From: Glaciibacter superstes DSM 21135
GTDB taxonomy: Bacteria > Actinomycetota > Actinomycetes > Actinomycetales > Microbacteriaceae
DNA: 64,000 nucleotides
Direction: 5' to 3'
NCBI RefSeq assembly: GCF_000421145.1
Contig: NZ_ATWH01000017.1
Coordinates: forward strand, 30,077-94,076
Shown: positions 35,075 through 45,007 of the stretch, in pieces
Layout: every line of letters begins with the position of its first letter
How positions within the stretch are numbered: position 1 is the stretch's first letter
Program-made: the position numbers and the translations under genes
The notes under the pieces: generated by a model
Seen by the model: the letters and a program-made list of their open reading frames with translations, nothing else
What the model was told of the DNA's origin: nothing
The model's database searches: none

Positions 35075-36078
35075 CTGCTGCCACGCACCACGAGGGAGTG
35101 CGGCACCACGATCTGCACCGCAGGCAGGTCAGGCGAGTCGATTCGCTCGATCAGGCGGTGAACGGATGCCGCGGCGATGTGCCGCTTGTCGATCGAGACG
35201 GTCGTCAGCGAGGGGTTGGAGAAGCGGCCCTCTTCGATATCGTCGATGCCGACAACCGCGACATCCTCCGGGATCCGCAGGCCGGCGTCGAGAACCGCCC
35301 GCATCGCGCCCATTGCCAGCAGGTCTGAGTAGCAGAAGATCGCGTCAGGACGCCCGGCCTCGGCCAACAACCTGGCCGCGGCCTCGTAGCCGTCGACGCG
35401 ATGGTAGCGCGCGGCGGGAACGATCAGGGCGGGATCCGGGGTGACGCCGGCCTTCGCCAAGGCGGCAAGGTACCCGGCGGTTCGCTGCCGAGGCGTCTGG
35501 TAGTCCTCGAGCGGCTGGTCGCCGATCGCCGCGATGCGGCGCCTGCCCCGGTCGATCAGGTGCTGTGTGGCATCGTGCGCCGCACGTTCGTTGTCGATCG
35601 CGATGTGGTCGAAGCGGCCGGTGAAGGTGTGCTCTCCGAGCAGCACCAGCGGGAGCGTGGTCGCCTGGTCCATCTCGGCGATCTCCGACTGGGTCACGAG
35701 CGGACTGAACAGGATGCCGTCGAAGAGCATGTTGCGATCGTTGCCGACCAGCAGTTCGCGTTCGCGTTCGTGATCGTGTGCGGTCTGGTCGATCATCACC
35801 CGGTAACCGGCATCGCCTGCGACATCGATCACGTCGCGGGCAAGCTCGCTGAAGTACGGGACGTCGATCTCAGGGATGATGAGCGCCAGCATGTGAGTCC
35901 GCCCGGTGCGGAGGTTGCGCGCGAGCAGGTTCGGACGGTATTCCAGCTCGTCGATCGCGGCGAGAACCCGGGCGCGAACCGTGTCGCTGACGTGGAGATA
36001 TCCGTTGACCACGTTGGACACGGTGCGCGGCGAGACGGCCGCAAGCTTCGCGACGTCCTTCATGGTGACAGTGCTCAC
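35071..36078 (-). CDS. LacI-family regulator of the second carbohydrate locus
   Basis: A 335-residue repressor. The N-terminal helix-turn-helix VTMKDVAKLAAVSPRTVSNVVNG and hinge RPNLLARNLRTGRT are clear, and the sensor domain follows. It overlaps the end of the signal peptidase fusion by 4 bases, tail to tail. It is divergent from the broken binding-protein gene, and two matching palindromes lie in the gap, so it should control that operon and itself. Confidence 0.9.
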   Translation of the reverse strand: MSTVTMKDVAKLAAVSPRTVSNVVNGYLHVSDTVRARVLAAIDELEYRPNLLARNLRTGRTHMLALIIPEIDVPYFSELARDVIDVAGDAGYRVMIDQTAHDHERERELLVGNDRNMLFDGILFSPLVTQSEIAEMDQATTLPLVLLGEHTFTGRFDHIAIDNERAAHDATQHLIDRGRRRIAAIGDQPLEDYQTPRQRTAGYLAALAKAGVTPDPALIVPAARYHRVDGYEAAARLLAEAGRPDAIFCYSDLLAMGAMRAVLDAGLRIPEDVAVVGIDDIEEGRFSNPSLTTVSIDKRHIAAASVHRLIERIDSPDLPAVQIVVPHSLVVRGSS

Positions 36079-36106
36079 AAGACTCCTTCGACTCCAGCAA
36101 GTCTAC

Positions 36107-36152
36107 ATTTGCATCGTGGCAAATTTCCCGCTACGTTTGCATCGTAGCAAAT
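36107..36152. promoter_or_regulatory. Twin LacI-type operators of the second carbohydrate locus
   Basis: ATTTGCATCGTGGCAAAT (36107-36124) and GTTTGCATCGTAGCAAAT (36135-36152) are 18-bp sites with TTTGC/GCAAA arms and a conserved central ATCGT. Their starts are 28 bases apart. They sit between the divergent regulator and binding-protein genes. Confidence 0.75.
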
Positions 36153-36203
36153 GCACCGCACCCGTCCGATAACCCCCATCCCACTCAGACACGAGGGAGT
36201 GTC

Positions 36204-37615
36204 ATGCCCGTTCCACAGCGCATCACCCACGTCAACGACGGTGCCCGCCGCGCCCCGTCCATCCTGCGGAAGACGGTGGCCCCCGCGGCCATGCTGGCCG
36301 CTTCTGTTCTTGTGCTCACCGGCTGCGGCCCAGACATCGGCGCGGAGAGCGCATCAGCCGTGCTCAGTGCGCCGACATCGGACTCCCCATCGGGCGAGAT
36401 CACGATCTGGGACCGCTCCGGCGACCTGTTCAATGTCTTCGACGGCGTCATCGAGAAGTTCAACGAGAAGTACCCGGACATCACGGTCAACCATGAAGCG
36501 GTCGACATCGACGCAAAACTGCCGAACACGCTGATCACCGCCACCGACGTACCGGACGGGGTGTTCCTCGACGATGCGAAGGTCGCCGGTTTCGCCGACC
36601 AGCTCTACGACCTGTCCGACGTGCTCACGCCTTACCTCGAAGACATCGCCCCGCAGAAGGTCGATGTCAACTCCGTCGACGGCAACGTCTACGGAGTGCC
36701 GTGGGACCTCAACCCCGGGCCCCTCTTCTACCGGGCAGACATCCTGCAGGCTGCGGGGGTGGACCCGGAGTCGATCGAGACCTACGACGACCTGACGGAT
36801 GCCGCCCAGAAGGTTAAGGACGCCAATCCGGATGCCGGGCCCATCCACCTCGAACAGTCGGCTTTCCTCGGGCAGCTGTGGCTGGAGATGTTCGCGAGCC
36901 AGCAGGGCGCCAGCCTCGCCGACGAGAACGGCGAACTGCAGCTGGACTCTCCCGAGTACCTGAAGATCCTCACCTGGCTCGACGACGTGAACAACTCGAC
37001 GACGTGAACAAAGCGGGTCTCGGCACACGCGCGGAATACCTCGGTCCGACAGACCTGGCGACACTGGAGAGCGGCCAGCAGGTGTTCGTTCCGTGGTCGA
37101 TCTGGTGGGACTTCGCCCCACAACAGCTGTTGCCGGAGACGACGGGCAATTGGGCGGCCATGCGTCTTCCGGCCTGGGAAGACGGCGGCTCGCGAAGCGG
37201 CGCGATGGGCGGGGCGAGCTTTGTGATCCCCAAGGATGCCGAGAATGGCGACCTTGCCTGGCTGTTCTACGAGTTCCTGGCGTTCGACCCTGAGGGCTAC
37301 GCCGCCGTCTACGGACCGAACGACATCTACCCGAACGGCCTGAACACCTCCATCCCGGCGTACTCGCCCGCTGCCGACCCGGCAACACCCCTCTTCGGAC
37401 CGATCGACGGACTCGGCGGCCAGGACCTGTGGACCACCGCGATCGAAGCCGGCAACGAGATTCCGGGCAGCGCTCCGATTCCGCAGTGGTGGGCGGGCGC
37501 CGTCGACTACCTGGGCAACAACCTGCAGAGGATGTTCGACGGCGACCTCACTCCGGAGCAGGTCATCGAACAGTCGACGGAAGAGATCCAGACCAACCTG
37601 ATCGACAGGTCCTGA
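36204..37615 (+). pseudogene. Sugar ABC binding protein broken by a 17-bp duplication
   Basis: A CUT1-type lipoprotein, normally 464 residues. Its lipobox is VLTGCGPD and the mature part begins GEITIWDRSGDLFNVFDG. The first frame ends at 37007 after WLDDVNNSTT. A second frame continues LDDVNKAGLGTRAEYLGP to 37615 and is intact. Removing one copy of the tandem 17-mer at 36978-37011 joins the two perfectly. The truncated product lacks the C-terminal half of the sugar-binding fold, so uptake by this system is probably lost. Confidence 0.88.
36978..37011 (+). repeat. 17-bp perfect tandem duplication causing a frameshift
   Basis: CTCGACGACGTGAACAA occurs at 36978-36994 and again at 36995-37011. 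Since 17 is not divisible by 3, the reading frame shifts and a stop follows at once. Confidence 0.95.
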
Positions 37616-37661
37616 CACCGGTCAGGATGCCGGCGCACAGGCAAAGAGGAAAGACACCCTG

Positions 37662-38554
37662 ATGAGTTCCACCAGCGTCGTTTCGGCGCCCGGCGCCTGA
37701 CCTCGCGGCGGCTGGCCCCTTACGCCTTCGTGTTCCCGTTCGTGCTGCTCTTCCTGGTGTTCAGCATCTACCCGCTGGTCTTCACCTTCCGGTTGAGCCT
37801 CACGAACTGGAACGGGTCAGGGGTCGCCCGCTGGGGGGGCTGGGAGAACTACACCTACCTGCTGACCAACCCTGCGTTCTGGTCTTCGCTCGGCAACTCA
37901 GGCGTGCTCTGGTTGCTCATCGTCCCTCTGCAGCTGGTGCTTGCCCTGCTCGCCGCCGTCGTGCTCAACAACTCGAAGCTGCGGATGCGGGGCTTCTACC
38001 GCACCGCGTTCATCGTCCCGTTCGTCACGCCGCTGGTCGCGATGGCGCAGATCTGGATTGTCGTCTTCGACACGAACTATGGCGCAGTCAACGGCATCCT
38101 GAACCTCTTCGGGCTTCCCGACATCGCCTGGCTCACATCGACGGAGTGGGCGAAGCCCACGCTGGCGCTCCTGTTCCTGTGGAAGACCACGGGTTTCGGG
38201 ATCATCATCGTGCTCTCAGGGTTGCAATCGATCCCGGCAGACATCTACGAGGCGGCCTCGCTCGACGGCGCCAGCCGCTGGCGGCAGCTGGTGAGCATCA
38301 CCGTGCCGATGGTTCGGCGCACCCTGATGTTCCTCACCGTCATGCAGACGCTCGCGGTGTTCCAGATGTTCGCCGAGCCGTTCGTGATGACGGATGGCGG
38401 GCCGTACGGGTCGACGACGACGGCGGGCTTCTACCTCTACAATCACATCACTCGGTCCGACCTGGGAACCGGTGCGGCGAACTCGTTCCTGCTGGTGATC
38501 ATCGCGATGATCCTGTCGCTGTTCTTCGTCCGCCTGCTCAGAGCGAAGGACTGA
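37662..38554 (+). pseudogene. Sugar ABC permease (MalF-like) with apparent N-terminal frameshift
   Basis: The body from 37730 is a six-helix permease with EAA loop DIYEAASLDGASRWRQLVSITVP. The natural ATG at 37662, about 10 bases after AGAGGAAA, opens MSSTSVVSAPGA and stops at TGA 37698. The downstream frame, read back, gives RRLTSRRLAPYAFVFPF, the usual permease start. One extra C in the CCC run at 37689-37691 would join them. Without that the only start is GTG 37730, with no ribosome-binding site and inside the first helix. Either a real lesion or an assembly indel. Confidence 0.65.
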
Positions 38555-38555
38555 G

Positions 38556-39425
38556 ATGACCACGCTGACAACACTTCGTCCCCGTCCTCGCTTCGGCATC
38601 GGCCAGCATGTGTTCCTGGTGATCCTCACGATCGCCTTCCTGGCACCCGTCGCCTGGGCCATCCTCTCCTCGTTCAAGCCGGCCGCTGAGATCATCACCG
38701 ACCCGCTCGGGTTCGACCCATCCAGTTTCTCGCTCGGCAACTACGCGGCGATGTTCCAGGATGTTCCGATCGCAACGGGGTTCCTGAACACCGGCATCGT
38801 CCTGGTCTTCAAGGGCGCGATCACGCTGTTCTTCGCGCCGCTGGCCGGCTTCGCCTTCGCCAAGTATGAATTCATCGGCAAGAACGTGATCTTCGGCGCC
38901 GTGCTGCTGACGCTCATGCTGCCGACGATCGTGCTCATCATCCCCCTGCTGCTGGAGATGAAGGAGTTCGGCTGGGTCAGCACCTACCAGGCGCTGGTGC
39001 TGCCGGGATCGATCGACGCCTTCGCCATCTTCTGGATGCGCCAGGTCATCACGAGCGTCCCGGACGAACTCCTCGATGCGGCGCGGGTCGACGGCTGCAG
39101 CGAGTTCGGAATCTTCTGGCGCATCGTGCTGCCGGTCATCCGCCCTGGCATCGCCGGCATCGCCGTTCTCACGGTGATGAATATCTACAACGGCTTCGTC
39201 TGGCCGGTGGTCATCGCCACGGGGGAGAACATGCAGACCCTGCAGGTTGTGCTCTCGACGCTTGCCCAGAACATCACCGGCAACAAGATCGGCGCCGACT
39301 TCGCCACGGTCTGGGGCGAACTGCTCGCGGCGTCGACGATCGCCCTCGTTCCCCTGCTCGTGATCTTCATCCTCCTCCAACGGCACTTCATCAACGGGAT
39401 CCTGGCCGGCAGCGTCAAGGGCTGA
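38556..39425 (+). CDS. Sugar ABC transporter permease (MalG-like)
   Basis: A 289-residue permease with six helices and EAA loop ELLDAARVDGCSEFGIFWRIVLPVIRPG. It starts one base after the preceding permease's stop. The frame is intact, although its partners are damaged. Confidence 0.9.
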   Translation: MTTLTTLRPRPRFGIGQHVFLVILTIAFLAPVAWAILSSFKPAAEIITDPLGFDPSSFSLGNYAAMFQDVPIATGFLNTGIVLVFKGAITLFFAPLAGFAFAKYEFIGKNVIFGAVLLTLMLPTIVLIIPLLLEMKEFGWVSTYQALVLPGSIDAFAIFWMRQVITSVPDELLDAARVDGCSEFGIFWRIVLPVIRPGIAGIAVLTVMNIYNGFVWPVVIATGENMQTLQVVLSTLAQNITGNKIGADFATVWGELLAASTIALVPLLVIFILLQRHFINGILAGSVKG

Positions 39426-39505
39426 CCTGGCATCGTTCTCGCCACGATTCATCACGCTTGTCTCACCACGCGTGTCTCACCACCGAAGAAAGGCATCGAA
39501 ACACC

Positions 39506-41635
39506 ATGCGTCACACCATCACTCGCGATCAGGTCCGTACGGACCGCGCGCAGCCGGGAACCGACGGCGCTCTCCAGCCGTATCCCTCCTTTCCGCGGCC
39601 GGATCGCGACCGTTCGAGCGCCTGGCTGAACCTTAACGGCACCTGGGACTTCCTCGCCGATGTCGGCGCCCAGTTCGGCGATGCTGCGGCGCTCCCCGAC
39701 GGTGAATGGGATGCCGGAATCGTCGTGCCGTACTCATGGGAGACCCAGGCATCCGGGGTCGCCAGGTCCTGGCTGGAGACCGCCTGGTACCGCACGACCT
39801 TCACCCTGCCTGAGGCGTGGCTTGGCCGACGGGCCATTCTCAACTTCGGCGCAGTGCACCGCGAGGCCCGGGTCTGGGTCAACGGTGTTTTCGCCGGTTC
39901 GCACGCCGGCGGGTACACACCGTTCGAGTTCGACATCACGGATGCCGCGGGAGCCACCGCAAGCGGATCCGGTGTTGAGGTGGTTGTCCGTGTCAGCGCA
40001 CCGTCCGACAAGCGCGAGATCGCGCACGGCAAGCAGCGGTCGATCCCGCGTGACGACTACGACGGCGTCAGTTTCACCCCGACTTCTGGAATCTGGCAGG
40101 GGGTCTGGGTCGAGGCGCGTCCGTCCACGCACGCCACCGTCGTGAGCCTGCGCGGGGACAGCCTCGACGGGATCGATGCGGTCGTGACCGTGGGCGGGCC
40201 AAACGCCGGGTCCGCGACGGTCACCGTTCGCGCCGTCGACCGCGACGGGCGCAGCGTGGAGGATGTCGCATCCGTTGCCGACGGCCGTGCCGGCGTGCGT
40301 CTGCCGATTGCCGACCCGGTGTTGTGGTCGCCTGAGGACCGGCACCTGTACACCGTGACGGTCACTGTCACCACAAGCGACGGGACGGACACCGTCGGTT
40401 CGTTCGCCGGGCTGCGGAGCATCGAACGAGACGGAGAGCGGCTGTTGCTCAACGGCGAACCACTGTACCTGCGTGGCGTTCTCGACCAGGGATACTGGCC
40501 GGGCAGCGGGCTGACCGCGCCGGACGAGTCGGCGCTCGAGCTCGACATCGATCGGGCGGCGGATGCCGGGTACAACCTCGTTCGCAAGCACCTGAAGTTC
40601 GAGGACCCGCGTTGGCTGCACGCCGCCGACGTGAAGGGCATGCTGGTCTGGGCCGAGCCCGCGTCGACGAGCCGGTTCCTGCCAGCGGCGGTGGACGCTT
40701 TCGAAGAGCAGATCGAGGCGATGGTCGAGCGTGACGGCAACCACCCCAGTGTCATCGTCTGGGGGCTGTACAACGAGGAATGGGGCATGGACTGGGACAT
40801 TCCAGGCGACCCTGACAAGGGTGCAACTGTTGAGAGGGCGTATGACTTGCTCGCGGCGCTGGACAGCTCGCGTCCGATCGTGGACAACTCGGGCTGGACG
40901 CACGTCAAGACCGACCTCGTCGACTGGCATTGCTACGACGAGGCCCCGGCCGGCTGGGCCGCGCGCGTGGCTGCGCTCGCCGACGGCAGCGAGGACTCCT
41001 TCCCTGTGCGCCTCGCGCCCGACTACATCCCAGACAAGGCGATCTACGCCGACGACCGGGTGCCGCGCACCGGCATCCCGTTCCTGAACAGCGAGTACGG
41101 CGGCGGATTCACCAACCTCGAGCGCGGCTGGCACCTGCGCTGGCAGACGCAGGAGCTGCGCAGGCACAATCGGATCGTCGGCTACGTGTACACCGAACTC
41201 GCCGATGTCGAGCACGAGACGGCTGGTTTTCTCTACGCTGACCGGTCGCTGAAGGACCTCGGCGGGTTCCCGCTGTCGATGGTGAATTCGGAGACGACCC
41301 TTGTGCTCGACGTGGTGCCGCTGGAAGCAGGGACCGATTGCGCGCCGGGGCGGGAGGCGTTCGAGGTGCCTGTGTATGTTTCACACCACGGCCGGGCGGC
41401 GTTAGTGGGACGAATCGCCAGCGCATGGACACCGGCCGGATCGCCGTTGCCGGAGGTTGCGGCCGGACAGGTTGTCGCCGTGGATCTTGCGGTGAGTCCA
41501 TTCGTACTCTCGGGCGCAGTGACGGTGCAGGCCGTGCTTCCCGACGATCGGAACACTGGCCGGCTGTGGATCTGGTTCGAGGTCGACGGTGCGCAGGTGG
41601 CACACGCGTTCCTCGACGTTGGCGTGCTCGGCTAG
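39506..41635 (+). CDS. Glycoside hydrolase family 2 enzyme
   Basis: A 709-residue retaining beta-glycosidase of the beta-galactosidase/glucuronidase/mannosidase class. A jelly-roll sugar-binding domain (about 50-200, with YRTTFTLPEAWLGRRAILNFGAV) and an Ig-like domain lead to a TIM barrel. The acid/base is E424 in GLYNEEWG and the nucleophile is E530 in LNSEYGGG. The lack of a signal peptide fits action on an imported sugar. A frame from 39458 is possible but the ATG at 39506 starts the conserved region. It is last in the operon with the damaged importer. Confidence 0.85.
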   Translation: MRHTITRDQVRTDRAQPGTDGALQPYPSFPRPDRDRSSAWLNLNGTWDFLADVGAQFGDAAALPDGEWDAGIVVPYSWETQASGVARSWLETAWYRTTFTLPEAWLGRRAILNFGAVHREARVWVNGVFAGSHAGGYTPFEFDITDAAGATASGSGVEVVVRVSAPSDKREIAHGKQRSIPRDDYDGVSFTPTSGIWQGVWVEARPSTHATVVSLRGDSLDGIDAVVTVGGPNAGSATVTVRAVDRDGRSVEDVASVADGRAGVRLPIADPVLWSPEDRHLYTVTVTVTTSDGTDTVGSFAGLRSIERDGERLLLNGEPLYLRGVLDQGYWPGSGLTAPDESALELDIDRAADAGYNLVRKHLKFEDPRWLHAADVKGMLVWAEPASTSRFLPAAVDAFEEQIEAMVERDGNHPSVIVWGLYNEEWGMDWDIPGDPDKGATVERAYDLLAALDSSRPIVDNSGWTHVKTDLVDWHCYDEAPAGWAARVAALADGSEDSFPVRLAPDYIPDKAIYADDRVPRTGIPFLNSEYGGGFTNLERGWHLRWQTQELRRHNRIVGYVYTELADVEHETAGFLYADRSLKDLGGFPLSMVNSETTLVLDVVPLEAGTDCAPGREAFEVPVYVSHHGRAALVGRIASAWTPAGSPLPEVAAGQVVAVDLAVSPFVLSGAVTVQAVLPDDRNTGRLWIWFEVDGAQVAHAFLDVGVLG

Positions 41636-41941
41636 CCCGTTCGGGTGTGGCCTTGGCGCCCGGTTCAGGGCCGGGCCCGCACCGTGACGACTGCCGGGCC
41701 GTGCGCGGCGGTACGCAGTGCGGCGACTCACAGCCGATTGCACCCGAATAGGGGGGAAAGTGCTTGACAGTTCCAGCGCGCGTGAATACGCTGCTTGAAA
41801 CCTTTCATTTTCTCGAACACGGTGTCAGCGTCGCCACGACGGAAGTGGTACGACGCTGCCCATTTCGCCCCGGTTCAGGCCCGGTTTCGGCTCGTATTCG
41901 GGCTGAGATCGAGGCATTGATCCCGTAATTGGAGAATTCCG
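41636..41941 (+). promoter_or_regulatory. Intergenic region with a candidate promoter and LacI-like site
   Basis: This 306-base gap has no gene. TTGACA (41764-41769) is followed after 17 bases by TACGCT (41787-41792). A near-palindrome, TTGAAACCTTTCA (41795-41807), overlaps the expected start site and resembles a LacI-family operator, though not the sites of the two LacI genes here. It suggests that the glycosidase at 41942 has its own regulated promoter. Confidence 0.5.
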
Positions 41942-44900
41942 ATGAGCATCAGCACCAGTCGTTTCACCACCAGCCGCCGTTCTTTCCTCAAGGGGGCGGG
42001 CCTCGTCGCCACGACGGCAGCCCTGGTGCGACCCATGCAAGCCGCCGCCGCCGACGCGGCGGCCGCTGAAGAAGCCGCGACCTACCACCTGGAGAACGGA
42101 TTTGTACGCCTCTCCGGCGCTTACGGCAAGCTCACCGAACTGTCTTGCGACCCGACCGGCGCCGGAAACTACGAGCCAACGACGTTCAGCTCGGTCTTCC
42201 TCGGGAAGACCGACTACTTCGACGCCGTCTTCAACGAGGGAGTCACCCCGACGGTCACAGAGACGAAGCTCAGCCTGGCCGGAATCCAGATTCCCGCGCC
42301 GGTGAGCCTTCGCCAGGAAGAGCTGAACGCGCCCGTGCAGCTGGCCCCCGGCCACACGCTTGGCCAGTCCTTCACTGCGACGGCAAGCCAGTTCTCCCGT
42401 GTCGGCGGCCAGTTTCCGACCTGGAGCAACCCGAACTCTTCGATGAAGCTGACCCTCTACGCTGGTACCCCTCCGACCGGTCTCACGGAGATCGGCAGCA
42501 CCGTGTTGAGCCCGTTGCAGGACAACGGTTGGGGATACCTCGACGTTCCCGCTCAGCCCGCCGGCATCTATTACCTCGAAGTCTCCGAGGCGTCAGGCAC
42601 CCCTGGGTGGTGGTGCCGAAGTGGCGATGTCACCGTCGACGTTGGCGGGGCCTCATTCAGCGATCGCCAGAAGCTGTCCGGACGCACCATGACCATCGAC
42701 GTCGTCGGATTTGAAGTCGACGGCATCGCAACGTGGGACCTGGAGCTCTCCGGCCCCACTCTGGCCATGTCGTATGAGATCCAGTGGCAGGCCGATCCCC
42801 GTGCTGACCTCGGAATGATGCTGGGCACCTCGTGGCTCTATGACGGGTACTCCATCGATTACGCGGATGGCGTGCTGTTCAGTCGCTTCTTCGGCGACGA
42901 CGGCCACTACATGCCCTCGCACCAGCTGAAGCGCCGCACCACCTGGACAACGCCCGTGGTGGGAAAGGAGTGGATAGCGGCGACCGGTACCGGGCCGTAT
43001 GACCTGAAGATCACCGCACCCTCGCCGAGCATGGACGGCGCAATCACCAGCGACGCCATGGCGCTCTCGCTGAACACCGGCGACGCCGAGCCGGCATCCG
43101 TCATCTCGCGGTCGATCGCCATCGACGTTCAAGCCCACACCGAGGCGCTGCCGGAGGTCTTCCCGGTCTTCGTGGCGTCCGACCAGGGCAGGGCGGCGCA
43201 ACTCTCGACGTTCTACTGGGAGCGTGCGCTGAGCTTCCGCTTCGAAGGGCACGCAGCCGATTGGGCCGATTGGGAAGGCCGCATCCTCGACTGGACCGGC
43301 ACGATCGGTGCCAAAGCCCAGGTGGACAGCCTGCTGAACACGAAGCAGGACGACGACGGATACGTCTGGTCATGGCCGGATTCGCAGGGCTGGCCGTTCC
43401 CTGACCCGGCTGTCTACGACAGCAGGCACTTCACATCGAACGCGATGTACATCCTCGCCGCCTGGCGGTACTACTCCTGGACCGGCGACGCCGCCTTTCT
43501 CGACACGATGCTGCCGCGGGTCAGAAGGGCGATGGACTTCTACCTCGACACCCTCGGTGGCAGCAGCGGCATCGTCACGATCTTGTCGCCAGACCACAGC
43601 GGGCGAGACGGCGCCGTGCCGTCCAACTACTGGGACATCACCTCATACGGTCATCTGGATGCCTTCCTCAATGCCTATTTCTACGGTGCTCTCGAGGCCA
43701 TGGCCCAGCTCGAAGAACACGTGCACAACAACAAGCGTGCGAAAGAGTTGCGGGCGCTGCGTCCGTCGGTTCAGAAGAAGTACAACGAACTGTTCTGGAA
43801 CGAGACTGCCGGCAGATACGTGCAGTGCATCGACGTTGACGGCGTCACCCACGACTTCGGTTCGACCTACGTCAACCTGGAAGCGGCATCCTTCGGGCTG
43901 CCATCAGCCGACCAGGCCGCCCGAATCTTCGACTGGCTCGACAACGGTCACACCGAACTGCAGAACTCGGTCGTGCTGATGGAGGGCGGGGGCCTCGCGC
44001 CGAAGATACAGCCTGACCACACCATGGGGCAGAGCTTCACGGCCAATGCGGCGTTCACGAGTGTGGCCGCGCGTTTTGCCACCTACAGCGAGCGCGGCGC
44101 CGCCTTCAGGATGGTGCTGTACCAGGGACTGCCGGGCGACCCGGCATCCGTTCAGGTCGCAGAAAAGCAATTCGGCGACTGGGGTGACGGCCAGGTGGCC
44201 TATATCGATCTGCCGAAGCAGGCGCCTGGCGTGTACTACCTGGAGGTCTCGAACGTCACAGGCACGCTCGCGTGGTGGTCGTCGATGACCGTCGAGCCGG
44301 GCGCGCTGGCGTATTCAGATGGGTCGCCGGCAACGGATGCCAGGTCACGCTTCCTTGCAGCGCTCGGCGAGCACTTCGAGGGCCCGGCAGACATCTACTC
44401 GGCGTGGGTATATGCCCCGCGGGCGACGACCAGGCGAAACAGCTATTGGTTCTTCCTGAACAACCTCACCGTACCGTGGGGCAACCAGGTGCAGGACGGC
44501 GGCACCATCCTCTACACCTCTGGGTTCGACGTGATGGCTCGCGCCCGCTACCAGGGCGCTGACGACGCCTGGGCGCGGATGACCGCAATTCTCGACCGGT
44601 GGAGCGAACCAGACCACCTGTGCGGAGGCACGCCGCTGTTCCGTGGCGAGACCACGGTCGACAGCGGAACGAACAGCACGCAGGTCGGCACCGACATTCC
44701 GTTCCCGGAGAGCGGCCTGGCACCGGCGAGCTTCCTGTACGCCTTCATCGGGATCGAGGCGGAACCGGATGGCCTGGTGATCACGCCGAACCTGCCGTCT
44801 TCGCTGAGCGAGGCGGGGGTTCAGAACCTCGTCTGGCACGGGAAGAAACTGCAAGTGATGGTGACCGGCAACGAGATCAGGGTGACCGGCGACGGCGTCA

Positions 44901-44965
44901 ACATCACGAAACACTACAAGCCCGGCAAACCGGTGCGGTTGAAGACGAACCAGCTCTCGCACTGA
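41942..44965 (+). CDS. Tat-exported six-hairpin glycosidase with two copies of an accessory domain
   Basis: A 1007-residue secreted enzyme. The N-terminus TTSRRSFLKGAGLVATTAALV is a twin-arginine signal peptide. The catalytic part, about 430-670 and 800-990, is an (alpha/alpha)6 barrel with segments SWPDSQGWPFPDP, TSNAMYILAAWRYYSWTGD and DGAVPSNYWDITSYGHLDAF, resembling GH63, GH78 and related families. Two similar beta-sandwich modules (134-240 and 687-795) share the pattern HT[LM]GQSFTA, YYLEVS and WW, and the second interrupts the barrel. It starts after GGAGA with its own promoter. The exact substrate is not decided; a released oligosaccharide for the neighbouring importer is plausible. 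Confidence 0.72.
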   Translation: MSISTSRFTTSRRSFLKGAGLVATTAALVRPMQAAAADAAAAEEAATYHLENGFVRLSGAYGKLTELSCDPTGAGNYEPTTFSSVFLGKTDYFDAVFNEGVTPTVTETKLSLAGIQIPAPVSLRQEELNAPVQLAPGHTLGQSFTATASQFSRVGGQFPTWSNPNSSMKLTLYAGTPPTGLTEIGSTVLSPLQDNGWGYLDVPAQPAGIYYLEVSEASGTPGWWCRSGDVTVDVGGASFSDRQKLSGRTMTIDVVGFEVDGIATWDLELSGPTLAMSYEIQWQADPRADLGMMLGTSWLYDGYSIDYADGVLFSRFFGDDGHYMPSHQLKRRTTWTTPVVGKEWIAATGTGPYDLKITAPSPSMDGAITSDAMALSLNTGDAEPASVISRSIAIDVQAHTEALPEVFPVFVASDQGRAAQLSTFYWERALSFRFEGHAADWADWEGRILDWTGTIGAKAQVDSLLNTKQDDDGYVWSWPDSQGWPFPDPAVYDSRHFTSNAMYILAAWRYYSWTGDAAFLDTMLPRVRRAMDFYLDTLGGSSGIVTILSPDHSGRDGAVPSNYWDITSYGHLDAFLNAYFYGALEAMAQLEEHVHNNKRAKELRALRPSVQKKYNELFWNETAGRYVQCIDVDGVTHDFGSTYVNLEAASFGLPSADQAARIFDWLDNGHTELQNSVVLMEGGGLAPKIQPDHTMGQSFTANAAFTSVAARFATYSERGAAFRMVLYQGLPGDPASVQVAEKQFGDWGDGQVAYIDLPKQAPGVYYLEVSNVTGTLAWWSSMTVEPGALAYSDGSPATDARSRFLAALGEHFEGPADIYSAWVYAPRATTRRNSYWFFLNNLTVPWGNQVQDGGTILYTSGFDVMARARYQGADDAWARMTAILDRWSEPDHLCGGTPLFRGETTVDSGTNSTQVGTDIPFPESGLAPASFLYAFIGIEAEPDGLVITPNLPSSLSEAGVQNLVWHGKKLQVMVTGNEIRVTGDGVNITKHYKPGKPVRLKTNQLSH

Positions 44966-44973
44966 CGAATGCC

Positions 44974-45007
44974 GCGGGTGCGGATGCAGCGGCGCTCCGC
45001 ACCCCGC
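44974..45007. terminator. Bidirectional hairpin between convergent genes
   Basis: GCGGGTGCGGA (44974-44984) pairs with TCCGCACCCCGC (44996-45007) with one bulged base and an 11-base loop. It separates the glycosidase and the metal-chelate-type ABC operon. Confidence 0.65.

Noticed and set aside
37730..38554. GTG 37730 as the true permease start
   Set aside because: No ribosome-binding site, and it would begin inside the first membrane helix; the upstream reading implies a lost base instead.
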